NCBI GenBank assembly: GCA_019748195.1
Contig: JAIEPW010000095.1
Location: 1-47,570, forward strand
Origin: Bryobacteraceae bacterium
GTDB lineage: Bacteria; Acidobacteriota; Terriglobia; Bryobacterales; Bryobacteraceae
Direction: 5' to 3'
DNA: 47,570 nt
Shown: positions 41,629 to 47,570 of the stretch, in pieces
How the letters are laid out: every line of letters starts with the position of its first letter
How positions within the stretch are numbered: the stretch's first letter is position 1
The notes under the pieces: generated by a model
The model's database searches: none
The model's input: only the letters and a program-made list of their open reading frames with translations
Told to the model about the DNA's origin: nothing
Made by a program: the position numbers and the translations under genes

Positions 41629-43131
41629 ATGTCTCGTTCCACTGAGGAGTTCCGTAGTGTGTTCAAAGCAGCCCGGCGGGCGGGCACCCCTCTCGTTGCA
41701 GTTCGTACGGCCGACCCGGCCAGCGCCATGGCACAAGTCATGGCCAGCCTAAACGGCAAAAGCGAAATCCCGGTTGTGATCTGGGACATTCTCAATGGGC
41801 TGACGGGCCGCAACGAGCCTGGTAAGGCAGCGGTAGGCAGGCTGGTCGGGGAGAACGCCGGACCTCTAGGCCCCGCAGACTCCCTGGCGGCGGCGCAGAA
41901 GATCGCCAGGGACGCTGTCCTCTTCTTCCTGAACCCGCAACGCGTCTGGGAACAGATCGACGTGATTCAGGGAATCTGGAATCTGCGCGATGTTTTCAAG
42001 GCAAACGGCCAGATGCTCGTGCTGATCTCGACGCCCGGCGCCTCCTTGCCACCGGAACTCCAGAGTGACGTCATGGTGATCGACGAGCCTCTGCCATCGG
42101 CCGAGGAACTTGCCGTACTCGTGCAGGAGACCTTCGAGGCTGCCGAACTTCCGGCCCCGAGCGAGGAGACCGTCGAGAAAGCGGTCGATGCGCTCGTCGG
42201 CTTGGCCGCGTTCCCGGCGGAACAGGTGCTGGCCATGTCGCTTTCGAAGAGCGGTCTGGACTTCGGCCAGCTCTGGGATCGCAAGCGTCAGGCAGTGGAG
42301 CAGACACCGGGACTCACCATTTGGCGAGGCGGGGAGACGTTCGACCAGATCGGCGGCTGCGAAAACATCAAACGCTTCCTCGACGCCGTCATTCACGGCG
42401 AGGAAGCGCCCCGTGTCATCGTCTTCGTGGACGAGATCGAGAAGGCTTTCGCCGGCAGTGGAACGGACACTTCGGGCGTGAAGACCGAGATGACCGGCAC
42501 GATGCTTAGTTGGATGCAGGACCGCGGAGCGGACGGTGTGATCTTCATCGGGCCGCCCGGCGCGGCGAAATCCGCTGTGGCAAAGGCCGCGGGCGCGACG
42601 GCGGGAATTCCGACGGTGGCGTTTGACCTGGCGGCCATGCAGACTTCGCTGGTCGGCGGCTCGGGTGAACGGCTGCGGGCGGCGCTCCAAGTGGTCGATG
42701 CCATCTCGCAAGGCCGAAGCCTCTGGATCGCCACTTGCAACTCCATCACGAGCCTCCCACCCGAACTGCGCAGGCGATTCACGCTCGGCACATTCTTCTT
42801 TGACCTGCCAACCGCTGACGAGCGCGAGGCCATTTGGAACATCTACGAGGATCGTTGGCAGTTGACCGGTGAGCGTCCGGACGACGATGGCTGGACCGGC
42901 GCGGAGATCAAGGAGTGCTGCCGGAAAGCGTGGCGACTGAAACTCTCTCTGCGGGAGTCAGCAGCATACATCGTGCCCGTTTCGCGATCGGCCGCAGACC
43001 AGATCGAGGTACTTCGGCGGCAGGCCTCCGGGCGATTCCTGAGTGCGTCCCAGCCCGGTGTGTACTCAGCCGAAAGCGAATCCCTGCCGGTTGGATCTGG
43101 GAGGCGCTCGTTCCGGGAAATTGGGGATTGA
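41629..43131 (+). CDS. Ycf46-like AAA+ ATPase with permuted Walker motifs
   Basis: 500 residues. The N-terminal domain (about 1-200) fits Ycf46-type proteins (IPVVIWDILNGLTG, DAVLFFLNPQRV, ISTPGASLPPEL, IDEPLPSAEEL). In the ATPase domain the order is reversed from normal AAA+. Walker B VIVFVDEIEKAF (263-274, D268/E269) and its following helix (TGTMLSWMQDRG) come first, then strand GVIFI runs straight into Walker A GPPGAAKS (308-315). After that come LVGGSGERLRAAL, sensor-1 SLWIATCNS (N371) and arginine-finger region LPPELRRRF (377-384), with no Walker B between Walker A and sensor 1. The motifs look intact, so the enzyme is probably active. It starts a cassette with DUF1257, DUF2997 and radical SAM genes. 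Confidence 0.85.
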   Translation: MSRSTEEFRSVFKAARRAGTPLVAVRTADPASAMAQVMASLNGKSEIPVVIWDILNGLTGRNEPGKAAVGRLVGENAGPLGPADSLAAAQKIARDAVLFFLNPQRVWEQIDVIQGIWNLRDVFKANGQMLVLISTPGASLPPELQSDVMVIDEPLPSAEELAVLVQETFEAAELPAPSEETVEKAVDALVGLAAFPAEQVLAMSLSKSGLDFGQLWDRKRQAVEQTPGLTIWRGGETFDQIGGCENIKRFLDAVIHGEEAPRVIVFVDEIEKAFAGSGTDTSGVKTEMTGTMLSWMQDRGADGVIFIGPPGAAKSAVAKAAGATAGIPTVAFDLAAMQTSLVGGSGERLRAALQVVDAISQGRSLWIATCNSITSLPPELRRRFTLGTFFFDLPTADEREAIWNIYEDRWQLTGERPDDDGWTGAEIKECCRKAWRLKLSLRESAAYIVPVSRSAADQIEVLRRQASGRFLSASQPGVYSAESESLPVGSGRRSFREIGD

Positions 43132-43143
43132 TGGAGGATCGCC

Positions 43144-43557
43144 ATGAGCAAGTATGAAGAACTGCGTACGGTTCTTTCCGATGAAGGTTTTCTCGTCGAG
43201 GCCCTCAGGGATCTTGGCTACAACCCGGACGTCTCGCGCGAAGGACTGAGCCTACATGGCTACCTTGGCGACGAGCGGCCGGAGAAAGCGCAGATCGTGA
43301 TTCGACGGCGGCAACTCGATTCTGCAAGCAACGACATCGGCTTCGCCCGCGACGCGAACGGCATCTACCGCGCGCTCATCAGCGAGTACGACCGCGGCAT
43401 CGGGTTCAATGACGCCTGGCTGGGACGTGTCGCCCAGACGTACAAGGAGCGCCAGACGATGGCGGTCGCGAAGTCGAAGGGCTACCGGTTCCTCGGGCGG
43501 CAGGTGGTCGAGACGCCTGCCGGCAAGAAGGTGCAGCTCCGGTTCGCGGTCCGCTGA
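43144..43557 (+). CDS. DUF1257/Ycf35-like protein
   Basis: 137 residues. The family pattern is clear: LRTVLSDEGFLVEALRDLGY, GYLGDERPEKAQIVIRRR, NDIGFARDANGIYRALISEYDRG, WLGRVAQTYKERQTMAVAKSKGY. DUF1257/Ycf35 is found in cyanobacteria, plastids and many mobile elements; its biochemical role is unknown. It follows the Ycf46-like ATPase by 12 bp and precedes a DUF2997 gene, an association I recall from cyanobacteria. Confidence 0.82.
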   Translation: MSKYEELRTVLSDEGFLVEALRDLGYNPDVSREGLSLHGYLGDERPEKAQIVIRRRQLDSASNDIGFARDANGIYRALISEYDRGIGFNDAWLGRVAQTYKERQTMAVAKSKGYRFLGRQVVETPAGKKVQLRFAVR

Positions 43558-43567
43558 GGAGGTTGAT

Positions 43568-43768
43568 ATGGGCGAGAAGACCATCACCGTCGAAATCGAC
43601 GAACAGGGCAACAGTTCCATCGACCTCCACGGGTTTCACGGCAAAGGCTGCGGCGATGTGGCCGAAGCGCTGCGAGGCAAGGACAAGCTGGTCGTAGACC
43701 GGAAGAAGCGTGAATACCACGCTTCCGTCGACGAGAACCGGGTGGTTCGGAACAGGAAGGGAGGGTGA
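43568..43768 (+). CDS. DUF2997 small protein
   Basis: 66 residues, ATG at 43568 behind GAGGAGG. KTITVEIDEQGNSSIDLHGF then HGKGCGDVAEALRG matches DUF2997 (two strands, then G-K-x-C and a helix), with one invariant Cys. The C-terminal tail is basic. Placed between DUF1257 and a radical SAM gene, it could be a carrier or a substrate of that enzyme; that is inference only. Confidence 0.8.
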   Translation: MGEKTITVEIDEQGNSSIDLHGFHGKGCGDVAEALRGKDKLVVDRKKREYHASVDENRVVRNRKGG

Positions 43769-43774
43769 GCCGCC

Positions 43775-44347
43775 ATGTTCCTCCGCGTTCATGCCTTAAT
43801 GGAAAGCAGCGCGGTGAACGGCCCCGGCGCGCGAGCGGTGATCTGGGTCCAGGGGTGTTCACTGGGTTGCCCGGGTTGCTGGAACCCGGGGACGCACGAT
43901 CCGCTACGGGGCTCCCGGCTTGATGTTTCGGAGATCCTCGAATGGTTCGCAAAGGCGAGCCGCGAGAACAAGGTCGAAGGGCTCACGATCAGCGGCGGCG
44001 ATCCGATGGAGCAGGCACCCGCGGTTTTGGTACTGCTCCGCAGGTTGAAGGCGGCGCACCCCGGCATGACCACCGGGCTGTTCTCGGGCTACACGGAGCG
44101 GGAACTCCCTGAGGCCTTGTGGCGCGCCATGCAACGTCAACTGGATTTCGCCGTGCTTGGCCGCTTCAACGTAGGGCGGCGCAGTGACCATCCGATGGTC
44201 TCGTCAACCAACCAGGTGCTGCGTCTGTACACTGCCCGCTACTCGATGGCTGACTTCGCGGCACAATCCGTGGAAGTCCACATCGACGATACCGGCCTGA
44301 CCCAGATCACCGGCTTCCCCGTTCTCGGCTCGCCAGTTCTTGGTTAG
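43775..44347 (+). CDS. Radical SAM / 4Fe-4S single-cluster protein
   Basis: 190 residues, ATG at 43775 behind AAGGAGGG. VIWVQGCSLGCPGCWNPGT contains the CxxxCxxC cluster motif; LTISGGDPMEQAPAVLVLLRRLK carries the GGDP SAM-binding block. The length and both motifs resemble NrdG-type activases and related short radical SAM proteins, with no C-terminal extra cluster. NrdG would need a class III ribonucleotide reductase partner, none of which is present, so a cassette-specific role is more likely. It is the last gene tightly linked to the DUF1257/DUF2997 pair. Confidence 0.85.
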   Translation: MFLRVHALMESSAVNGPGARAVIWVQGCSLGCPGCWNPGTHDPLRGSRLDVSEILEWFAKASRENKVEGLTISGGDPMEQAPAVLVLLRRLKAAHPGMTTGLFSGYTERELPEALWRAMQRQLDFAVLGRFNVGRRSDHPMVSSTNQVLRLYTARYSMADFAAQSVEVHIDDTGLTQITGFPVLGSPVLG

Positions 44348-44382
44348 CCATCCCCGTTTCAATTTCCAACCTGGAGTCTTCT

Positions 44383-45399
44383 ATGGCCACACAAGGCAGC
44401 CTCTTTGCGTCTGCCGGCGCGGTGCTCACCCTGCCGGTTCCCGTTATGCCGACCGGCAACAGCGCGGGCGGAGACCCGCCGACTCCGCCCCCGGCCGTAC
44501 CCATCCACGATCCCGGCGTCGATCTCGCCCGGAAGACCGTCTGCATCAAGGTCCGCCTCTCGACGATGGGCAACACCCGGAAGGTTTCCACTGCCCAAAT
44601 CGAGGCTGACGCCGACAAGGATCTTCTACGCGTCTCGAAGCACCTGCTCGATTCCGCCGAACTGAAGGCGATTGGCCGGTTCGACGGGGAGATCCGGCGG
44701 TTTCTCTACAACATCTGCCTACCGTTCGAGGTCGGCATTCACCTACTGCCGATCGCCGCCATCGAAGCCGTCGAGCAGAAGCTGCGCCAGTTCGCCGATC
44801 AACGGCAGGAACTGGTCAAGGCATTTCTCGCGGCCTACCCGGCACTGTGTCAGGACGCGGCGAAGCGCTTGCGGGGTCTCTACAATCCGGCGGACTACCC
44901 GCCAGCGGGCGACGTCGAGGGTGAGTTCGGTTTCTCGTGGCAGTACGTCAGCTTCGGCGTTCCCGATCAGCTCAAGGGCATCTCCCAGGAAGTCTGGCAA
45001 CAGGAACGCGAGAAGGCGGCGCAACGCATGGCCGAGGCGTCGTCGGAGATCCAGCAGGTACTGCGCGAGACCATGGCGAGGCTCGTTCAGCACATGGCGG
45101 AGCGGCTGAAGGTATGCGCCGACGGGAAGCCCGTGCGTTTCAAGGAAACGACCGTCTCGAACCTGGTGGAGTTCCTGGCCAATTTCGAGTTCCGCAACGT
45201 CACCGATGATGCGGAGCTTCAGGGGCTCGTGAACCAGGCCCGGACTCTCCTGCAGGGTGTCGAGACCGACGACCTGCGATCGACTGGCGAACTCCGCGCT
45301 CGGGTACAGGCAGGCATGGAGGGTCTGGCTTCCCAACTCGACACGATGCTGACGAAGTCCGGCAGCCGGAAGTTCCGGTTCGACGAGGAGGATGCATGA
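44383..45399 (+). CDS. DUF3150-like protein
   Basis: 338 residues. A Pro/Ala/Gly-rich N-terminus (with QGSLF at residues 4-8) is followed by VCIKVRLSTMGNTRKVSTAQIE, LLRVSKHLLDSAELKAIGRFDGEI, FLYNICLPFEVGIHLLPIAAIEAVE and a DYPPAGDVEGEF block, the pattern of DUF3150 proteins of phages and plasmids. The rest is helical and charged. Role unknown; such proteins often neighbour vWA/CobT-like or AAA genes. Its stop overlaps the next start (ATGA). Confidence 0.65.
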   Translation: MATQGSLFASAGAVLTLPVPVMPTGNSAGGDPPTPPPAVPIHDPGVDLARKTVCIKVRLSTMGNTRKVSTAQIEADADKDLLRVSKHLLDSAELKAIGRFDGEIRRFLYNICLPFEVGIHLLPIAAIEAVEQKLRQFADQRQELVKAFLAAYPALCQDAAKRLRGLYNPADYPPAGDVEGEFGFSWQYVSFGVPDQLKGISQEVWQQEREKAAQRMAEASSEIQQVLRETMARLVQHMAERLKVCADGKPVRFKETTVSNLVEFLANFEFRNVTDDAELQGLVNQARTLLQGVETDDLRSTGELRARVQAGMEGLASQLDTMLTKSGSRKFRFDEEDA

Positions 45400-45581
45400 G
45401 CGCCGGGTTCGTGGTCGCACTCGCGGAGGGCTTCGAGGCCACGCTGGAAGAAGTCCTTTCCCGGACTTTGTCAGCGGAACTGAGGGCAGTCGTAGTGGGG
45501 CTGCTGTCGCAGGTCGAGGCGGCACGTAGCGCGATCGCTGAACTCAGCGAGCAGTCAGACCCTTCCTGCGCCGGCTGCTAA
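45396..45581 (+). CDS. Small helical protein
   Basis: 61 residues, ATG overlapping the previous stop. Helical, amphipathic (FEATLEEVLSRTLSAELRAV, LLSQVEAARSAIAEL) and ending CAGC, a Cys pair. No motif known. Overlap with the DUF3150-like gene supports its being real. Confidence 0.55.
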   Translation: MSAGFVVALAEGFEATLEEVLSRTLSAELRAVVVGLLSQVEAARSAIAELSEQSDPSCAGC

Positions 45582-45608
45582 CCCACCGGCGTTTCCAACA
45601 ACCCACGC

Positions 45609-45632
45609 GGCCGGGCGTTCCCGGCCATTTCT
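45609..45632 (+). terminator. Probable intrinsic terminator before ssb
   Basis: GGCCGGG (45609-45615), loop CGTT, CCCGGCC (45620-45626), then ATTTCT. A 7-bp GC stem followed by a short T-rich tail. It would separate the upstream cassette from ssb, which has its own AAAGGAGC site. Confidence 0.5.
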
Positions 45633-45653
45633 GAACAAAGGAGCAATAACACC

Positions 45654-46064
45654 ATGAGCGGAGTCAATCAGATCACAATTGTCGGCAACGTCGGCGCCGC
45701 CCCGGAACTCAACTACGGCCAGAACAACCAGCCGTATTGCCGGTTCTCGGTCGCCGTGAACGAACAGTGGAAGAACAACGGCGAGAAACGCGAGCGGGTA
45801 ACGTGGTTCCCGGTGGTCGCCTTCAACGGCCTATCGGAAAATTGCGCGGCCTATCTTGAACGCGGCCGGACCTGTGCCGTGATAGGGCGCGTTCAGACGC
45901 GCGAGTACGAGGACCGCGAGGGCACGAAGCATCACGTCATGCAGGTGATCGCGGAAAAGGTCACCTTCCTCGGCGCCTCTCGCAAGGATGAGTCATCGGC
46001 GACACCCCGACCAGGAAAGCCCGCTCCACAGAGCGAGAGCGACCCGGACTCGGTTCCATTTTGA
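45654..46064 (+). CDS. ssb: Single-stranded DNA-binding protein
   Basis: 136 residues, ATG at 45654 behind AAAGGAGC. An OB-fold is evident: NQITIVGNVGAAPELNY, CRFSVAVNEQWK, VTWFPVVAFNGLSENCAAYLERGRTCAVIGRVQTREYEDREG and VMQVIAEKVTFLG, all typical SSB. The tail is short, Ser/Pro-rich and ends DPDSVPF, a variant of the acidic DDIPF tip that recruits SSB partners. On a conjugative element it would coat transferred ssDNA and work with the Rad52-like protein. Confidence 0.95.
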   Translation: MSGVNQITIVGNVGAAPELNYGQNNQPYCRFSVAVNEQWKNNGEKRERVTWFPVVAFNGLSENCAAYLERGRTCAVIGRVQTREYEDREGTKHHVMQVIAEKVTFLGASRKDESSATPRPGKPAPQSESDPDSVPF

Positions 46065-46072
46065 CCTGAGAG

Positions 46073-46094
46073 TGGGGGCGTTTCGTCGCCCCCA
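46073..46094 (+). terminator. GC hairpin between ssb and PRTRC E
   Basis: TGGGGGCG (46073-46080) pairs perfectly with CGCCCCCA (46087-46094), loop TTTCGT, nine bases after the ssb stop. No T-run follows, so it may be an mRNA-stabilising stem or a weak terminator. The ribosome binding site of the next gene follows immediately. Confidence 0.45.
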
Positions 46095-46108
46095 TCAGGA
46101 GCGAATCC

Positions 46109-46582
46109 ATGACTGATACATCTCAATCACCCGGTTTGTTTACGCAATTGCTGCCCTTGCTGGCGCAACGGGCCGTACTCATCACAATCTCGCAGATCGA
46201 GGAAGGCGACCGCCTTCAGGTCAACATCTGCCCGCGTCAGCTCAAGGACGGGGAGAACCAAGCGCTGACCACGCCGTTATCGGCGTGCGGTACCGCCACC
46301 GCACTCGACAACGAACTCGTGGCCCAGATCGCCTCATTCGTGGCCGCCCAGGTCGGACTCCATTCGAATCTCTCGGCCATCGAGAAGGAACTCGCAGAGG
46401 CCGAGCGGCTTGCTCGCGAAGAAGCCAAGAAGAAGCAGAAGACGGTCGGAAACGGCGGCAGAAAGGCCGATCCGGTCGCCAAGCCGGCGGAGGCGGAGGT
46501 GAAGCCCGAACCGCCCGCGGCACAAACGCTCAGCCTCTTCGACGCCCCCGTGGCCGAGGCCGCCAGGGAAGGAGCCTTGTAG
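46109..46582 (+). CDS. PRTRC system protein E
   Basis: 157 residues. LFTQLLPLLAQRAVLITISQIEEGDRLQVNI, QLKDGENQALTTPLSACGTATALDNEL and a helix-rich EKELAEAERLAREEAKKKQ tail match PRTRC protein E. The C-terminus is Pro/Ala-rich and carries QTLSLFDAP, reminiscent of a sliding-clamp peptide. PRTRC cassettes (with ParB-related and ThiF-related proteins) are found on plasmids and ICEs and are probably maintenance modules. The other PRTRC genes should continue beyond the right edge. Confidence 0.85.
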   Translation: MTDTSQSPGLFTQLLPLLAQRAVLITISQIEEGDRLQVNICPRQLKDGENQALTTPLSACGTATALDNELVAQIASFVAAQVGLHSNLSAIEKELAEAERLAREEAKKKQKTVGNGGRKADPVAKPAEAEVKPEPPAAQTLSLFDAPVAEAAREGAL

Positions 46583-46869
46583 GATGCCAGAGTAGCTGAC
46601 ATGGCGGGTGTTGATGGCAAAGGGCTGAACGCCCGCCTGTACCAGTGATCATGACATTTCGTGTCACGATTCCTGTCAATGTCCTACGGTCGTGTCACTG
46701 TTGGTGGCACAATCCTACAACCCTGCCGATGCAGGCAGCAGTAAAACAGCGGCGAGGTCACTGACTCCGAGTGGACCACTTCCGCTCTGTGTCAACAACC
46801 CTGAGATTTTGTGTCACGTTCTGTGACACGAATGTCAACAACTCTGAAATCCTACAAGCCTAGAAGCAC
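46583..46869. repeat. Repeat cluster between PRTRC E and C; possible partition site or operator
   Basis: GTGTCAC occurs at 46661-46667, 46692-46698 and 46811-46817; the last forms the perfect inverted repeat GTGTCAC-GTTCT-GTGACAC (46811-46829). TGACA (46652-46656) and TGTCA (46662-46666) form another with the same 5-bp spacer. TGTCAACAACCCTGAGAT (46790-46807) recurs with two changes at 46833-46850, and AATCCTACAA occurs at 46711-46720 and 46848-46857. No gene lies here, and the base composition is lower in GC than the neighbours. Such clustered repeats beside a ParB-related cassette suggest a centromere, operator or origin. Confidence 0.6.
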
Positions 46870-47079
46870 ATGCCACTCACCATCACCAAGATGACCCGGC
46901 TGTTCCAGTTCAACGGGATCCGGCTCCCGGATCCCAACCCAAACATGCCGGTAGACGAAGTTAAAGCGCTGTACGCGGCACAGTATCCAGAGTTGGCGAC
47001 CGCCGTCGTCAACGGCCCGGAAGCCGTCGGCGACAAGATGCGCTACACCTTCGAGCGCGCCATCGGTAGCAAGGGGTAA
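46870..47079 (+). CDS. PRTRC system protein C
   Basis: 69 residues. TRLFQFNGIRLPDPNPNMPVDEVKALYAAQYPELATAVVNGPEA and a Gly-Ser-Lys-Gly end match the compact PRTRC protein C pattern (R-x-F-x-x-N/G, LPDP, YPEL, GP). It starts at the end of the repeat region, so its own promoter may lie there; no clear ribosome binding site is seen before the ATG. The function of protein C is unknown. Confidence 0.87.
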   Translation: MPLTITKMTRLFQFNGIRLPDPNPNMPVDEVKALYAAQYPELATAVVNGPEAVGDKMRYTFERAIGSKG

Positions 47080-47082
47080 TCC

Positions 47083-47331
47083 ATGCGCCGGTCGAAGCGA
47101 GCTACGCCTGAGAGTCTCCATCAGGTCTTCGCGGATCAAGACGCGCGCCGAGATCTTCTGCAACTCGCCGAAGGTCAACAGACGTCGCTGAATCCAGCCT
47201 TAGCGAGGTTCGTCGCATGCCCCGACTGGCAAATCGCATCCTCCCTGCTGCACGCCGCACTCCACGCGTCACTGAGCGACCGGCGGCGAGCACGCCTCGC
47301 CGCTCCGCCCGGTTGGCTCCATCCGCTCTGA
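47083..47331 (+). CDS. Small hypothetical protein after PRTRC C
   Basis: 82 residues, ATG at 47083 three bases after the previous stop, with AAGGGGT upstream. Basic and helical (ESLHQVFADQDARRDLLQL, WQIASSLLHAALHAS). Its stop overlaps the next start by one base (TGATG), which supports coding. Not a PRTRC member I recognise. Confidence 0.5.
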   Translation: MRRSKRATPESLHQVFADQDARRDLLQLAEGQQTSLNPALARFVACPDWQIASSLLHAALHASLSDRRRARLAAPPGWLHPL

Positions 47332-47570
47332 TGCCGCCCGGGGCGGGTTTCACAATTCCAAGGCTGGAGTTCGGCGACGGAAAACCTATTCCTGCAGAGT
47401 ACCGAATCATCCAGGGAGAGCGGGCGGCGGCGCAGTTGGCACTGAATCTGTTGGAGGCGAGCGTTCTCTCTGGCGAGGACTGGGGGTCGTCGCAGGGCGA
47501 TCCCCTGACATTCCTCCATCAAGGTCTGGAGCGCTGGCTCGATTCGAACGGCCGCGAGCAGATCCGTCAG
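47331..47570 (+). CDS. Partial gene running off the right edge
   Basis: 80 residues visible from the ATG at 47331, open to the window end: begins MPPGAGFTIPRLEFGDGKPI and continues with a helix-rich part (AAAQLALNLLEASVLSGEDW). The position after PRTRC C suggests another PRTRC gene (ParB-related, F or ThiF-related), but the visible part shows no diagnostic motif. Confidence 0.5.
   Translation, partial: MPPGAGFTIPRLEFGDGKPIPAEYRIIQGERAAAQLALNLLEASVLSGEDWGSSQGDPLTFLHQGLERWLDSNGREQIRQ

Noticed and set aside
43775-44347. Anaerobic ribonucleotide reductase activase NrdG
   Set aside because: Motifs are similar but no NrdD gene is near, and the neighbours are DUF1257 and DUF2997.
46583-46869. CRISPR array
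   Set aside because: Repeats are short, irregularly spaced and partly inverted; no repeat-spacer pattern.

Overview
The window looks like the core of a large conjugative element (an integrative and conjugative element or a conjugative plasmid) from a high-GC Gram-negative-type bacterium. It carries a near-complete type IV secretion system (T4SS), a coupling ATPase, ssDNA annealing, SSB and primase functions, and the start of a PRTRC cassette (the ParB-related, ThiF-related plasmid/ICE module). Overlapping start/stop codons, strong Shine-Dalgarno sites and occasional GTG/TTG starts are bacterial. The protein style would suit an acidobacterium (Bryobacterales/Solibacter-like), but that is an impression and cannot be proved here. 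No rRNA, tRNA, CRISPR array, transposase or integrase was seen.

Layout. (1) 1-12685, plus strand: T4SS operon in the order VirB9-like (partial), VirB10, a membrane-anchored tandem AAA+ ATPase, three membrane proteins built from VirB2-like two-helix units, VirB3, VirB4, two VirB5/TrbJ-like paralogues, VirB6/TrbL and VirB8/TrbF. No VirB11 is visible. (2) 12983-20266, minus strand: a five-gene defence operon made of a three-gene ABC-3C system (nuclease-CTD protein, middle component, DUF3732 ATPase) followed closely by Gabija (GajA OLD-family nuclease, GajB UvrD-like helicase). It interrupts the transfer region. (3) 20552-28346, plus: two small unknown genes, a highly structured leader, an 881-residue protein that reads as a divergent two-barrel RNA polymerase of the eukaryotic-RdRP/YonO superfamily, a second VirB9-like protein, a small tail-anchored protein, a VirD4-type coupling ATPase and two accessory proteins. 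(4) 28350-34122, plus: replication-relaxation-like protein, a G-rich non-coding stretch, a Rad52-type annealing protein, an AEP primase of TOTE type, an HD-like protein and small unknowns. (5) 34217-38085: minus-strand cargo (a HEPN-like protein with a small partner, and a DUF1016/YhcG nuclease) around a DUF6094 methyltransferase pair on the plus strand. (6) 38137-45581, plus: SNF2-like helicase with a C-terminal clamp-binding peptide, Gp157-like protein, CPBP protease, a Ycf46-like AAA+ ATPase with permuted Walker motifs, DUF1257/Ycf35, DUF2997, a radical SAM protein and a DUF3150-like protein. (7) 45654 to the end: ssb, PRTRC protein E, a repeat-rich non-coding region, PRTRC protein C and two further genes running off the edge.

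The genes probably work together as follows. The T4SS and coupling ATPase move the element as ssDNA. Rad52-like protein, SSB, primase, helicase and PRTRC proteins handle replication, annealing and maintenance in the recipient. ABC-3C/Gabija, HEPN, DUF1016 and the methyltransferase are defence or stability cargo. The two most unusual items are the RdRP-like polymerase embedded in the transfer genes (21389-24034) and the Walker-permuted Ycf46-like ATPase (41629-43131) within a DUF1257/DUF2997/radical SAM cassette.
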